Positions 39,005 to 48,355 of a DNA stretch of 64,000 bases are shown one piece after another (the stretch's first letter is position 1; the number at the start of each line of letters is the position of its first letter). The notes below the pieces were generated by a model, which was not told the DNA's origin, did not search any database, and saw only the letters and a program-made list of their open reading frames with translations. The position numbers and the translations under genes are program-made. The DNA is from Candidatus Cryptobacteroides choladohippi. Lineage in GTDB: Bacteria; Bacteroidota; Bacteroidia; Bacteroidales; UBA932. The stretch covers positions 1-64,000 of the forward strand of contig JAGHSF010000015.1 in assembly GCA_018065985.1 (NCBI GenBank). The letters are read 5' to 3'.

Positions 39005-40315
39005 CTATTGGTATTGTTTTCTTAAATCTTTGACTCTTACGGCTTTGCCCTCACTCTTGGGGATGGATCCCTTGGGCACGAGACGGACTCGCGGAGTTAT
39101 GAGGATCTCGTCGCGAAGCTGGCGTGTGATCTCCTTCTCAAGTTTCTGAAGGGCAGAGTAATCATCGATGAACATGTCTGAAAGTTCCACCTCCACAGTC
39201 ATGGCATCGTTATCCTCGAGAGTCTCGAGAGTTATGAGATAATCGGATGCGAGTTCCTTGAACTGCATCAGGATGGTCTCGATCTGAATGGGGAAGATGT
39301 TCACGCCCTTTAGTATGATCATGTCGTCGCTGCGGCCCTTCATGCGGTCAAGACGCTTGTGATGGCGTCCGCATGGGCAATCCCCTGGAATGATCCTGGT
39401 GAGGTCGCGGGTACGGTAGCGCAGCAGAGGCATGGCCTCCCTGTTGATGGTGGTGAGTACAAGCTCTCCGATCTCTCCGTCAGGAACCGGCTCAAGCGTG
39501 TCGGGATCGACAATCTCCACAATGAAGTAATCCTCCCAGATGTGCATGCCATTCTGCTCCTTGCACTCGAATGCCACACCAGGGCCCATCATCTCGCTCA
39601 TTCCGAACGAGTTGTAGGCCTTGACGCCAAGCATGTCCTCAATGCGCCTGCGTGTATCTTCGGAGTGAGGCTCGGCACCGATGACCAGAGTGCGCAGCCT
39701 GGTGTCCCTGCGGGGATCGATTCCCCTCTCGCACATCACCTCATAAAGGCGGGCAGCATAGGAAGGGATCGCGTGCACCACGGTCGTGCCGAAGTCAGTG
39801 AAGAACTTGAGCTGGCGCAGGGTGTTTCCCGCTGCGGCAGGCACGGTAAGCATTCCCAGCTTCTCGGCACCATACTGAAAACCGAGACCGCCCGTGAACA
39901 TGCCATAGCCGGACGTATTCTGGAACACGTCCTCTGGACGGCAACCAACCATCCAAAGGCATCTGGCGACGGCATTGGCCCACTGTTCCAGGTCCTTCTG
40001 CGTATGAAGGATGACTGTGGGATTGCCTGTCGTACCGCTCGACGAATGCAGACGGGTACATTTTTCGAGTGGCACGGATGCCATGCCGAAGGGATAGGTG
40101 TCGCGGAGGTCCTGCTTGGTGGTAAAGGGTATCTTCTTGAGGTCATCAAGACTTCTTATGTCCTCAGGCCTGAGACCTATGGAGTCCAGGCGCTTCCGGT
40201 AAAACTCCGACCCGCTGTAGCAGTGGGCAACGGTAGCCTTGAGGCGCTCCAGTTGAAGAGCCTCGATTTCGCTGCGGGTCAGCGTCTCGAGTTCAGGATT
40301 GAAATATTCGCTCAT
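39005..40315 (-). CDS. phenylacetate-CoA ligase
   Basis: PFTTKQDLRDTYPFGMASVP; HSSSGTTGNPTV; RSDDMIILKGVNIFPIQIE. Confidence 0.94.
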   Translation of the reverse strand: MSEYFNPELETLTRSEIEALQLERLKATVAHCYSGSEFYRKRLDSIGLRPEDIRSLDDLKKIPFTTKQDLRDTYPFGMASVPLEKCTRLHSSSGTTGNPTVILHTQKDLEQWANAVARCLWMVGCRPEDVFQNTSGYGMFTGGLGFQYGAEKLGMLTVPAAAGNTLRQLKFFTDFGTTVVHAIPSYAARLYEVMCERGIDPRRDTRLRTLVIGAEPHSEDTRRRIEDMLGVKAYNSFGMSEMMGPGVAFECKEQNGMHIWEDYFIVEIVDPDTLEPVPDGEIGELVLTTINREAMPLLRYRTRDLTRIIPGDCPCGRHHKRLDRMKGRSDDMIILKGVNIFPIQIETILMQFKELASDYLITLETLEDNDAMTVEVELSDMFIDDYSALQKLEKEITRQLRDEILITPRVRLVPKGSIPKSEGKAVRVKDLRKQYQ

Positions 40316-41622
40316 TTGAGTACTCGCTTATCGATTACAAACTTGTTCTTGCCTTCACAGCGCTGAAGTGTACCAGGCTGTTTGACTTCCACCTTGGCAC
40401 TGATGCTGAGCACGCTTCTGAGCTTTGAGCTCAGCTCCTTCTCAAGGGCGATGATGGGCTCGAAGGTGTCAAATCCCTGTGCAAAGTACTCCTGACGCAC
40501 TTCAACCTGGACAGTAAGGGTATCCATGTTGTTCACGCGGTCCACAATAAGCTGGTAGAACGGTGCGCACTGGGGCATGGTGAGGATGACACTCTCCACC
40601 TGGCTGGGGAATACGTTGATGCCCCTGATGATGAGCATGTCGTCACTGCGGCCCAGAAGCCTTCCCATCCTTGGCGAAGTGCGTCCGCAAGGGCAGGGAT
40701 CGTTGTACATCGTGCAAAGGTCTCTTGTCCTGTATCGCAGCAGAGGCATGCCCTCCTTGGTGAGAGTCGTGAATACAAGTTCACCGCTCTGGCCATAAGG
40801 GACAGGTTCAAGCGTCACAGGGTCCACGATCTCGGGATAGTAATGGTCCCAGTTGATGTGGGATCCATTCTGATTCTCGCATTCGTAACTTACGCAGGGT
40901 CCCATGATCTCGCTCAGGCCGTACAGGTTGAATGCCTTGAGTCCCAGACGCTGCTCGATCTCGTCGCGCATCGCGTCAGTCCAGGGCTCGGCTCCGAACG
41001 CTCCGATGCGGAGTTTCAGCTGGCTGCGGTCGACATTCATCTTTTCCATCGTCTCCGCCATATGCAGGGCATAGGAGGGGGTGCAGGCTATTCCGGTGAC
41101 TCCGAGGTCACGGATGAGGCGGACATGCTTTTCGGTGCCGCCAGTTGATGCCGGGAGCACTGCAGCACCAAGGTTCTCGACGCCATAATGCACGCCGAGT
41201 CCCCCTGTGAAAAGGCCGTACCCGTATGCGACGCTGAATATGTCGCTCTTATTTACACCATACGCTGTAAGGCAGCGCGACATGCACTCGCTCCATATCC
41301 CTATATCCTTGCGGGTGTAGCCCACAATGGTTGGATTGCCAGTGGTTCCGCTGGAAGCGTGGATACGTATTATCTCACTCTGGGGCGCGGCCTGCAGCCC
41401 GAAGGGGTAATTGTCCCTCAGGTCCTGCTTGGTGGTGAAAGGAAGCTTCGTGATGTCATCGATCGAATTGATGTCGTTCGGGGTGATGTCCAGTTCCTGA
41501 AGCTTGTTGCGGTAGAATGGCACATTATGGTACACGTAATCCACCATTCTGTGCAGCATCTTGCCTTGGTACTCCCGCATCTGGTCAAGAGCAAGACTCT
41601 CTTTACTCGGATTCCAAATCAT
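40312..41622 (-). CDS. phenylacetate-CoA ligase (second copy)
   Basis: PFTTKQDLRDNYPFGL; HASSGTTGNPTIVGYT; RSDDMLIIRGINVFPSQVE. Confidence 0.94.
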   Translation of the reverse strand: MIWNPSKESLALDQMREYQGKMLHRMVDYVYHNVPFYRNKLQELDITPNDINSIDDITKLPFTTKQDLRDNYPFGLQAAPQSEIIRIHASSGTTGNPTIVGYTRKDIGIWSECMSRCLTAYGVNKSDIFSVAYGYGLFTGGLGVHYGVENLGAAVLPASTGGTEKHVRLIRDLGVTGIACTPSYALHMAETMEKMNVDRSQLKLRIGAFGAEPWTDAMRDEIEQRLGLKAFNLYGLSEIMGPCVSYECENQNGSHINWDHYYPEIVDPVTLEPVPYGQSGELVFTTLTKEGMPLLRYRTRDLCTMYNDPCPCGRTSPRMGRLLGRSDDMLIIRGINVFPSQVESVILTMPQCAPFYQLIVDRVNNMDTLTVQVEVRQEYFAQGFDTFEPIIALEKELSSKLRSVLSISAKVEVKQPGTLQRCEGKNKFVIDKRVLK

Positions 41623-42175
41623 ATCTGAATGCGTTGATGTTGGCGTTCACAATCTCTTCACCTTTCGCGGCGAATACGGTTGCGATGGCGGCTTCCAGCC
41701 TTTCCCTGCCAACTATGTCCAAATATTTCGACGCAGCTCCAAGGAGCACCATGTTGGCACCCCTGGGGTTTCCGGCCTTGCGCGCGGCCTCTTCTATATC
41801 GAGGATCACGGTGTGCGGGTATTTCCTGAGTTCTGCAAGCACCGCGTCCTTGTCTGGATAATCGGGAATATTGACAAGCGGCGCACTTGATGTGACAATG
41901 GCTCCGTCTGGAGCAAGATACTGCACATAGCGCAGGGCCTCCATGGGCTCCATTGAAATTATCAGATCAGCACTGCCCTTGGGGATGAGATCGCTCCATA
42001 TATCGGTTGTACTGAGTCTGAGATTGCTTTGCACGTCGCCACCTCGCTGGCTCATACCGTGCACTTCGGCCTGCTTGAGCTGCAACCCTGCACGGGTTGC
42101 AGCCTCGCCGATTACAGTGGCAATGGAGAGTATACCCTGCCCTCCTACGCCACATAGTATGATGTCTGTCTTCAT
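41603..42175 (-). CDS. iorB: indolepyruvate:ferredoxin oxidoreductase subunit beta
   Basis: DIILCGVGGQGILSIATVIGEAATRAGLQLKQAEVHGMSQRGGDVQSNLRLS. Confidence 0.94.
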   Translation of the reverse strand: MKTDIILCGVGGQGILSIATVIGEAATRAGLQLKQAEVHGMSQRGGDVQSNLRLSTTDIWSDLIPKGSADLIISMEPMEALRYVQYLAPDGAIVTSSAPLVNIPDYPDKDAVLAELRKYPHTVILDIEEAARKAGNPRGANMVLLGAASKYLDIVGRERLEAAIATVFAAKGEEIVNANINAFRYDLESE

Positions 42176-42182
42176 TGATATG

Positions 42183-44996
42183 TCATTCTTTTGATCTGCC
42201 GACCATTACGATGTCGATGTCATTGCCCTGTTTCAGAAGATTCGCAATTGCATCTGCACAATCCTTGACCGTGATGGAATTCATTACTGCCTCAAAGTCG
42301 GTATTGAAATCTACGCCGCTCATCAGGTACTCCGACATCTGACCCTGGAAGTAGCTGTTCTTGCGCTGGTTTTCAGTAAACCTCTTCTGCTTGAGTTCCT
42401 TGACCTTTGCAAGGTCGCTCTCCCTGGGACCGTTTGCGGCGAATTCTGCGATGACCTCGTTGATGCGTCCGTTCAGGTACTCGTACTTCTCGGGATCGGT
42501 CTGGTAGACGATCTGAAGAATCTGCTGGGCCTTGGGAACGGATGCGAATGATGACTGGCACTGAACGCCATAGGTACCGCCCTCCTTTTCACGTATCTCC
42601 TCGGTGAAAAGGATATCGAGGCAGGATGTTGCAAGTTCAAACGCAAGGTCGTTCCTGAGATTGTACTTTGCCTTTCCGCTGTTGACGAAGAGAACGGTAG
42701 CGGAAGGAGTCTCCATCTCCTTGTCGAATATGTTCTGGTGAACGCCCTTTGCGACGTCCATCCTGACATCCTTGTACTTCTCCTTCTTCACACCTGCAGG
42801 AAGGCCGCCGATGTACTGCTCGATCATGGGGATCATGACAGCCTCATCGAAGTTTCCGGTGAATATGAAGCTGAAGTCGGCAGCGCCGCTGAAACGCTCT
42901 CTGTACACCTGCATGGCCTTTGCATAGTCGAGTTGCTCGAGATCCTCGTACTTCATCCTGCCTGCGCGGGGATGGTTGTTGTATACGGTCTCGGCTACTG
43001 CGTCCTGGAAAGCAGTCATGGGATTCAGCTCAGCATTCTTGAGCTCACTGCCATAGCGTGTGAGGAGTGAAGCATAGGCGTCTTCATCGGCACGGGGAGC
43101 TGTGAAATACAGATAGACAAGCTGAAGCATGGTCTCGAAATCCTTGGGAGTTGAGCTTCCGTCGATGGCCTCGTTGTAGATGCCGATGCTGGGATGGACA
43201 CTGGCCTTCTTGCCTGCAAGAGCCTTTGTGAGTTCAGTTGCGCTGAAGTTGCCCACACCGCCTATGCCGATGAGATCGTTGATAGCCTTGAGAGTCTTGA
43301 CATCGGCAACATTCTGATAGAGTGAGGTACCACCCCAGCTGAAGCCTTTCATAAGCACTTCGTCAGCCTTGAAGTCTGTCGGCTTCACATATACCTTTGC
43401 ACCGTTGCTGAGGGTATAGAGAGTGTATCCGAACTGCGCGGGAGCCTTCTTCACCACCTTGCCCGGAGTGGGAAGCGATGCGAGAAGAGGTTCGTCTGAA
43501 GCTTTGTCCTCATAAGGTTTGATGTCCTCAGCCTCGACAGCTGCGAAAGCGTCGGCAAGTTCCTTCTCGGAAGGATAGGCAACGCCATCCTTGTCAGGAA
43601 GCATGGCAACCACAACAAGGTTGTTGTCCTGGAAGTATGAGGCAAGGACCTGATTGATCACATCTACAGGGATATTGGGCACAAGTTGGCTTGCAAGGGC
43701 GAACTCGTTCTCGATGCCGGGGATGGGTTCGTTGTCGATGAAATGGCGGACATACTCGCGGCAGTAATTGATGCTGCGGGTCTTCTCGCGCTCATTGTAT
43801 GCCGACTCGAGGTGTGTGAGGTACTCGGCACGTGCACGCTCATACTCTGATGCCGTGAAGCCGCCGCGTACGGCACGGAGCATTTCACGGTAAACGGCGG
43901 TGGAACCTTCCACAAGGCCATCCTCCGAAGTGACTGCAATACCGCAGAATGACTTCTTTGTCTTGGCGATGAAGAAGTCCTCGTCATTCGACATTGCCTG
44001 CACGAAAGGAGGGTTTGCGCTCATTGTCAGCTCGTTCAGACGCTGGTTCATCATGTCGGCAATCATACGGTTTGCGTAGAGCACGATGAAGTAGTCAAGG
44101 CCGTTCTTTGCCTCTCTGGGCACTGCATCATGCTTCTTGAAGATATAGGTGAGGGCATAGGGCTGCTCCTTGTCCTTGGCTATCGCGATGATGGGCTCAT
44201 CGTTGTCAGGCACCTGGACATAGAAGCGCTCTGCGGGATTGACAGGGGTTGCGATTGTGCCGAAGATGCTTCTGATCTTTGCCTCAACGGCATCCACGTC
44301 AATATCACCGACAACCACAATACCCTGCTGATCAGGACGATACCACTTCTCGTAGTAGTCACGGATCGCCTTATAGGGGAAGTTGTCGACCACCTCCATC
44401 AAACCGATGGGAAGGCGGTTTCCGTAAAGGTTGCCGTCAGGATATATCCTGGGAAGGATCTGCTCGTACATGCGCATCTGCGCGCTGCGGCGGCTGCGCC
44501 ACTCCTCGTGGATGACACCGCGCTCCTTGTCGATGTCCTCGCCGTCGAGAAGAAGACCGTCTGCCCAGTCATGCAGGATCCAGAGACATGAATCGACAGC
44601 CTCGGGAACCGTTGCAACGGGAACATTGTCGATGTTGTAGACCGTCTCGTCGATCGAGGTGTAGGCATTGAGGTCGCCGCCGAACTGGACACCAATCTTC
44701 TCACAGTACTTGATCACACCGTTTCCGGGGAATTTCTGCGTACCGTTGAAGCACATGTGCTCAAGGAAGTGGGCAAGACCGCGCTGGTTCTCGTCCTCGA
44801 GGACAGAACCGACTTTCTGTGCGATATAGAAGTTCGCCTGGCCCTTGGGCTCCTCATTGTGACGTATATAATAGGTCAGACCGTTTTCAAGATGACCGAT
44901 ACGGACGCTGCCATCTACAGGGATGGCAGGCATCTGCTGTGCGGAAGCTGCAAAAGCGAGTGTGAGTGCAGCTGCCAGAAAGAAAAACTTTTTCAT
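42183..44996 (-). CDS. M16-family zinc peptidase (pitrilysin/insulinase-like), secreted
   Basis: Signal peptide; inverted zinc motif GLAHFLEHMCFNGT (HxxEH); two-half architecture, 937 aa. Confidence 0.95.
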   Translation of the reverse strand: MKKFFFLAAALTLAFAASAQQMPAIPVDGSVRIGHLENGLTYYIRHNEEPKGQANFYIAQKVGSVLEDENQRGLAHFLEHMCFNGTQKFPGNGVIKYCEKIGVQFGGDLNAYTSIDETVYNIDNVPVATVPEAVDSCLWILHDWADGLLLDGEDIDKERGVIHEEWRSRRSAQMRMYEQILPRIYPDGNLYGNRLPIGLMEVVDNFPYKAIRDYYEKWYRPDQQGIVVVGDIDVDAVEAKIRSIFGTIATPVNPAERFYVQVPDNDEPIIAIAKDKEQPYALTYIFKKHDAVPREAKNGLDYFIVLYANRMIADMMNQRLNELTMSANPPFVQAMSNDEDFFIAKTKKSFCGIAVTSEDGLVEGSTAVYREMLRAVRGGFTASEYERARAEYLTHLESAYNEREKTRSINYCREYVRHFIDNEPIPGIENEFALASQLVPNIPVDVINQVLASYFQDNNLVVVAMLPDKDGVAYPSEKELADAFAAVEAEDIKPYEDKASDEPLLASLPTPGKVVKKAPAQFGYTLYTLSNGAKVYVKPTDFKADEVLMKGFSWGGTSLYQNVADVKTLKAINDLIGIGGVGNFSATELTKALAGKKASVHPSIGIYNEAIDGSSTPKDFETMLQLVYLYFTAPRADEDAYASLLTRYGSELKNAELNPMTAFQDAVAETVYNNHPRAGRMKYEDLEQLDYAKAMQVYRERFSGAADFSFIFTGNFDEAVMIPMIEQYIGGLPAGVKKEKYKDVRMDVAKGVHQNIFDKEMETPSATVLFVNSGKAKYNLRNDLAFELATSCLDILFTEEIREKEGGTYGVQCQSSFASVPKAQQILQIVYQTDPEKYEYLNGRINEVIAEFAANGPRESDLAKVKELKQKRFTENQRKNSYFQGQMSEYLMSGVDFNTDFEAVMNSITVKDCADAIANLLKQGNDIDIVMVGRSKE

Positions 44997-46558
44997 TTTT
45001 TCTTATGACGTTTAAGTGTTTGCATGCATTCCCTTCTGGGAATTATGACAGAGACACCGGGATACTCTATTTCACTGCGGATTATCTCGGAAATCTTTTC
45101 CATGTTGGCCGGGACAGGCACCACAACGTGCAGGTGTTCAGGCTCCACGCCCAGTCCAAGGCATATCGCCTCGAACCTGCTGGTACCAGCACTGTCCTGT
45201 CCGCCGGTCATGGCTGTAGTGAGATTGTCAGAGATCACCACGGTTATGCTGGAATGGTCGTTGACGGCGTCAAGCAGTCCGGTCATTCCGGAATGTGTGA
45301 AGGTGCTGTCACCTATGATCGCGATTGCAGGGAAGACTCCGGCATCGGCAGCACCCTTCGCCATGGTTATGGACGCACCCATGTCGACGCACGATGCAAG
45401 TGCGTTGTACGGAGGAAGCGCGCCGAGGGTGTAGCATCCGATATCGCCGAAAATCTTTGCACCGGGATACCCGGCAGCGACCTTGTTAAGAGCGGTATAG
45501 ACATCCCTGTGCCCGCATCCGGGGCAAAGCTGTGGCGGACGGTTGGAAAGAGCCTGTGCCTTGCATCCCTCGGCTGACGGCTTGCCAAGCGCTGCCGCGA
45601 CGTTGTCGGGATCGAGTTCGCCGGTACGGGGAAGCGCTCCGGTCAGGCGGCCTTCGACCTTATATTCTGCGCCGAGAACGGCCCTGACGTCCTGCTCGAC
45701 TACGGGCTGTCCGTCCTCCACCACGAGAATCTTCCTGCAGCGCAGGCTGAGAGCCTTGACGGCAGCGGCAGGCAGAGGGTAATGGTTGATCTTGAGGATC
45801 GGGACATCCGCACCCGCTTCCTTCACATAGTTGTATCCTATGCCGCAGGCAACGACGCCGAATGGGGCGACTGCCCTGCTGGGGCTCGAGTACTCTATCG
45901 CAGCGAGAGATTCGGAGTATGCCTGGAGGGCGCTCTGCTTCTCCACGAGACTTGCGTACTGCCTGCGTGCTATTGCAGGGAGAAGCACCCATCCGCGGTC
46001 CGATGCCGGATTGAGCGGATTCTGCGGTGCAGCCTCCTCAGCCACCTCGACGGCAGCGCGGGAGTGAGCCAGACGGGTAACGACCCTGAGCAGCACGGGA
46101 AGTTTCACCTCCTCAGACAACGCAAAAGCCTTTGCCACCATGTCGTAAGCCTCCTGCTGACAGGACGGTTCGAATATGGGCACGAGAGCGAACTTGCCGT
46201 AAAAGCGGCTGTCCTGCTCGTTCTGGCTGGAGTGCATGGACGGATCGTCGGCAGCAAGCACGACCAGACCGCCATTCACTCCGGTTATGGCAGAGTTGAC
46301 GAATGCATCTGCGCAGACATTCATGCCCACATGCTTCATGCACACAAGAGCACGCTTGCCCGCGTAGGACATACCGAGAGCCGCCTCCATGGCGGTTTTC
46401 TCGTTTGTGCACCAGCGGCTGCGCACCTGTGGCGCCGCCTTCTGGATATATTCAGTGATTTCAGTGGAGGGAGTGCCCGGATATGCGTACACTCCGCTAA
46501 GGCCGGCATGGATTGCGCCAAGCGCTACAGCCTCATCGCCCAACAATAATTTCTTCAT
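44993..46558 (-). CDS. iorA: indolepyruvate:ferredoxin oxidoreductase subunit alpha
   Basis: LGDEAVALGAIHAGLSGVYAYPGTPSTEI; LCPGCGHRDVYTALNK; GDSTFTHSGMTGLLDAVNDHSSITVVISDN. Confidence 0.96.
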   Translation of the reverse strand: MKKLLLGDEAVALGAIHAGLSGVYAYPGTPSTEITEYIQKAAPQVRSRWCTNEKTAMEAALGMSYAGKRALVCMKHVGMNVCADAFVNSAITGVNGGLVVLAADDPSMHSSQNEQDSRFYGKFALVPIFEPSCQQEAYDMVAKAFALSEEVKLPVLLRVVTRLAHSRAAVEVAEEAAPQNPLNPASDRGWVLLPAIARRQYASLVEKQSALQAYSESLAAIEYSSPSRAVAPFGVVACGIGYNYVKEAGADVPILKINHYPLPAAAVKALSLRCRKILVVEDGQPVVEQDVRAVLGAEYKVEGRLTGALPRTGELDPDNVAAALGKPSAEGCKAQALSNRPPQLCPGCGHRDVYTALNKVAAGYPGAKIFGDIGCYTLGALPPYNALASCVDMGASITMAKGAADAGVFPAIAIIGDSTFTHSGMTGLLDAVNDHSSITVVISDNLTTAMTGGQDSAGTSRFEAICLGLGVEPEHLHVVVPVPANMEKISEIIRSEIEYPGVSVIIPRRECMQTLKRHKKK

Positions 46559-46597
46559 ACATCTCAAAGATATGAAATGCTGCTCAAAAAAGCAAGA

Positions 46598-47269
46598 CTA
46601 GCGCCTGCTGTTTGCCAAGCCGATGTAGTAAAGGAGAGTTGCAAGCGACCCTATGGCCGCAATCACATATGTATATGCAGCCCACTTGAGGGCGTCCTTT
46701 GCCATGGGCGTGGTCTCGAAATTGGTGATTCCGGTGGTATCAAGCCACTGCACCGCCCTCTGGCTTGCGTTGATCTCGACAGGAAGTGTCACAAGACTGA
46801 AGAACACGGTAAGGGCAAAGAGAAGTATGCCGGCCCAGAGTATTCCGGGAAAAGCCTGAAGCAGAAGCACTCCCGCAAGGAGGACCCACTGCACGGTGTT
46901 GCTGGCAAAAGTCACGACGGGCACCAGGGCGGAACGGAGTCTCAGCGGAGCGTATCCCCTTGCGTGCTGTATCGCATGGCCGGTTTCATGGGCTGCCACG
47001 GCACACGCGGCTATCGAAGCTGACGCATACACTTCCTCGCTGAGGTTGACAGTCTTGTCATTGGGATTGTAGTGGTCCGTGAGCCGGCCGGCCACAGACT
47101 GCACCTGGACATCGGTAATGCCATTGTCGGCAAGCATCCTTCGGGCGATATCGGCGCCAGTCATGCCATGTGGTGACGCCACCTTCGAGTATTTTGTGAA
47201 CTTGCTGTTCAGAACAGCCTGGATGATCCAAGACAGGATCATTACCAGAATAACGATAATATAAATCAT
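46598..47269 (-). CDS. YugP-type membrane zinc metallopeptidase
   Basis: ACAVAAHETGHAIQHARGYAPL; GMTGADIARRMLADNGI. Confidence 0.93.
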   Translation of the reverse strand: MIYIIVILVMILSWIIQAVLNSKFTKYSKVASPHGMTGADIARRMLADNGITDVQVQSVAGRLTDHYNPNDKTVNLSEEVYASASIAACAVAAHETGHAIQHARGYAPLRLRSALVPVVTFASNTVQWVLLAGVLLLQAFPGILWAGILLFALTVFFSLVTLPVEINASQRAVQWLDTTGITNFETTPMAKDALKWAAYTYVIAAIGSLATLLYYIGLANSRR

Positions 47270-47395
47270 ATCGGAAAGTTAATTACATTGAACGAGATTT
47301 CCAAAGATAAGGAGGGCATTTCCGGCACATACGCTCAATTCTTCGGCAAGTTTATAAATAAATAATTATATTTGACGAAGATAAATACAACAAAT

Positions 47396-47947
47396 ATGAA
47401 ACACATTGCACTCGCGGCGCTGCTGGCCGCAATTCTGCCATCCTGCAGCCAGCCGGAACAGAAAAGTCAAGGCTGGGAAGAGCAGCTTGCATCACAGATC
47501 AACATTCTCGGGCACAGGAACTGGATCGTTATCGCCGACATGGCATATCCTTCACAGTCAGGACAGGGAATCACCACCCTCTATGCCGACGAACCTTATG
47601 CCGAGGTACTTGGAAAGGTAAAATCCATCATAGATGATGCTCCGCACATTTTCGCGCACATATACAACGATATGGAGCTCGGCTACATCAGCGAGGAGGA
47701 CGCCCCCGGAGTAAGCCAGCTGCGCAGCGACATTCAGGCAATATGCGGAAAGGAATCCCAGTCCGTGATGCACGAGAAACTGATAGCACGCCTTGACGAA
47801 GCTGGAAAGCTGTTCAACGTCGTCATCATCAAGACTCCGCTCACCATCCCCTACACAACCACGTTCTTCGAACTTGACTGCGCATACTGGGGTCCTGAGA
47901 AGCAGAAGAAACTCGATGCCGCCATATCTGCGGCGAATCCGGAATAA
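47396..47947 (+). CDS. lipoprotein with RbsD/FucU-like region
   Basis: Lipobox ILPSC; LGHRNWIVIADMAYPSQSGQGITTLYAD resembles the RbsD/FucU GH..IVIADA..P motif. Confidence 0.55.
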   Translation: MKHIALAALLAAILPSCSQPEQKSQGWEEQLASQINILGHRNWIVIADMAYPSQSGQGITTLYADEPYAEVLGKVKSIIDDAPHIFAHIYNDMELGYISEEDAPGVSQLRSDIQAICGKESQSVMHEKLIARLDEAGKLFNVVIIKTPLTIPYTTTFFELDCAYWGPEKQKKLDAAISAANPE

Positions 47948-47964
47948 AGCCCCGGGGCATAGCG

Positions 47965-48351
47965 TCAGAAATCCATTGTATCCATGAGGGTATCCAGTTC
48001 CCGCCGCTCCTTCTTTGTGGGGCGGCCGGTACCGCGATCTCTCCTGAGCACAATGGTTTCCATTGGTGCGCGGAGCTTCTCGAGCTCGCTTTCGGGCGTG
48101 AGATTCAGGGCATACTGCTCCACCAGTGCAGCCCCGACACGACTTTCCAGCACCTGCACCACCTTGTAGGTAAATGACACCGGGCCCTTGTGGACCTCGA
48201 TGACATCCCCGGTCTTGACCGCCTTGCTGGGCTTGGCGGGCACGCCATTGACGCGCACCTTGTTGCCGCTGCAGGCATCAGTGGCCTCGCTCCGGGTCTT
48301 GTAGGCGCGTATCGCCCACAGGTATTTGTCTATCCTTACGCTTTCTGCCAT
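47965..48351 (-). CDS. S4-domain RNA-binding protein (Hsp15/HslR-like)
   Basis: VRIDKYLWAIRAYKTRSEATDACSGNKVRVNG. Confidence 0.92.
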   Translation of the reverse strand: MAESVRIDKYLWAIRAYKTRSEATDACSGNKVRVNGVPAKPSKAVKTGDVIEVHKGPVSFTYKVVQVLESRVGAALVEQYALNLTPESELEKLRAPMETIVLRRDRGTGRPTKKERRELDTLMDTMDF

Positions 48352-48355
48352 GATG

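Noticed and set aside
39359-40366. 335-aa plus-strand ORF opposite PaaK
   Set aside because: Antisense shadow of a clear phenylacetate-CoA ligase.
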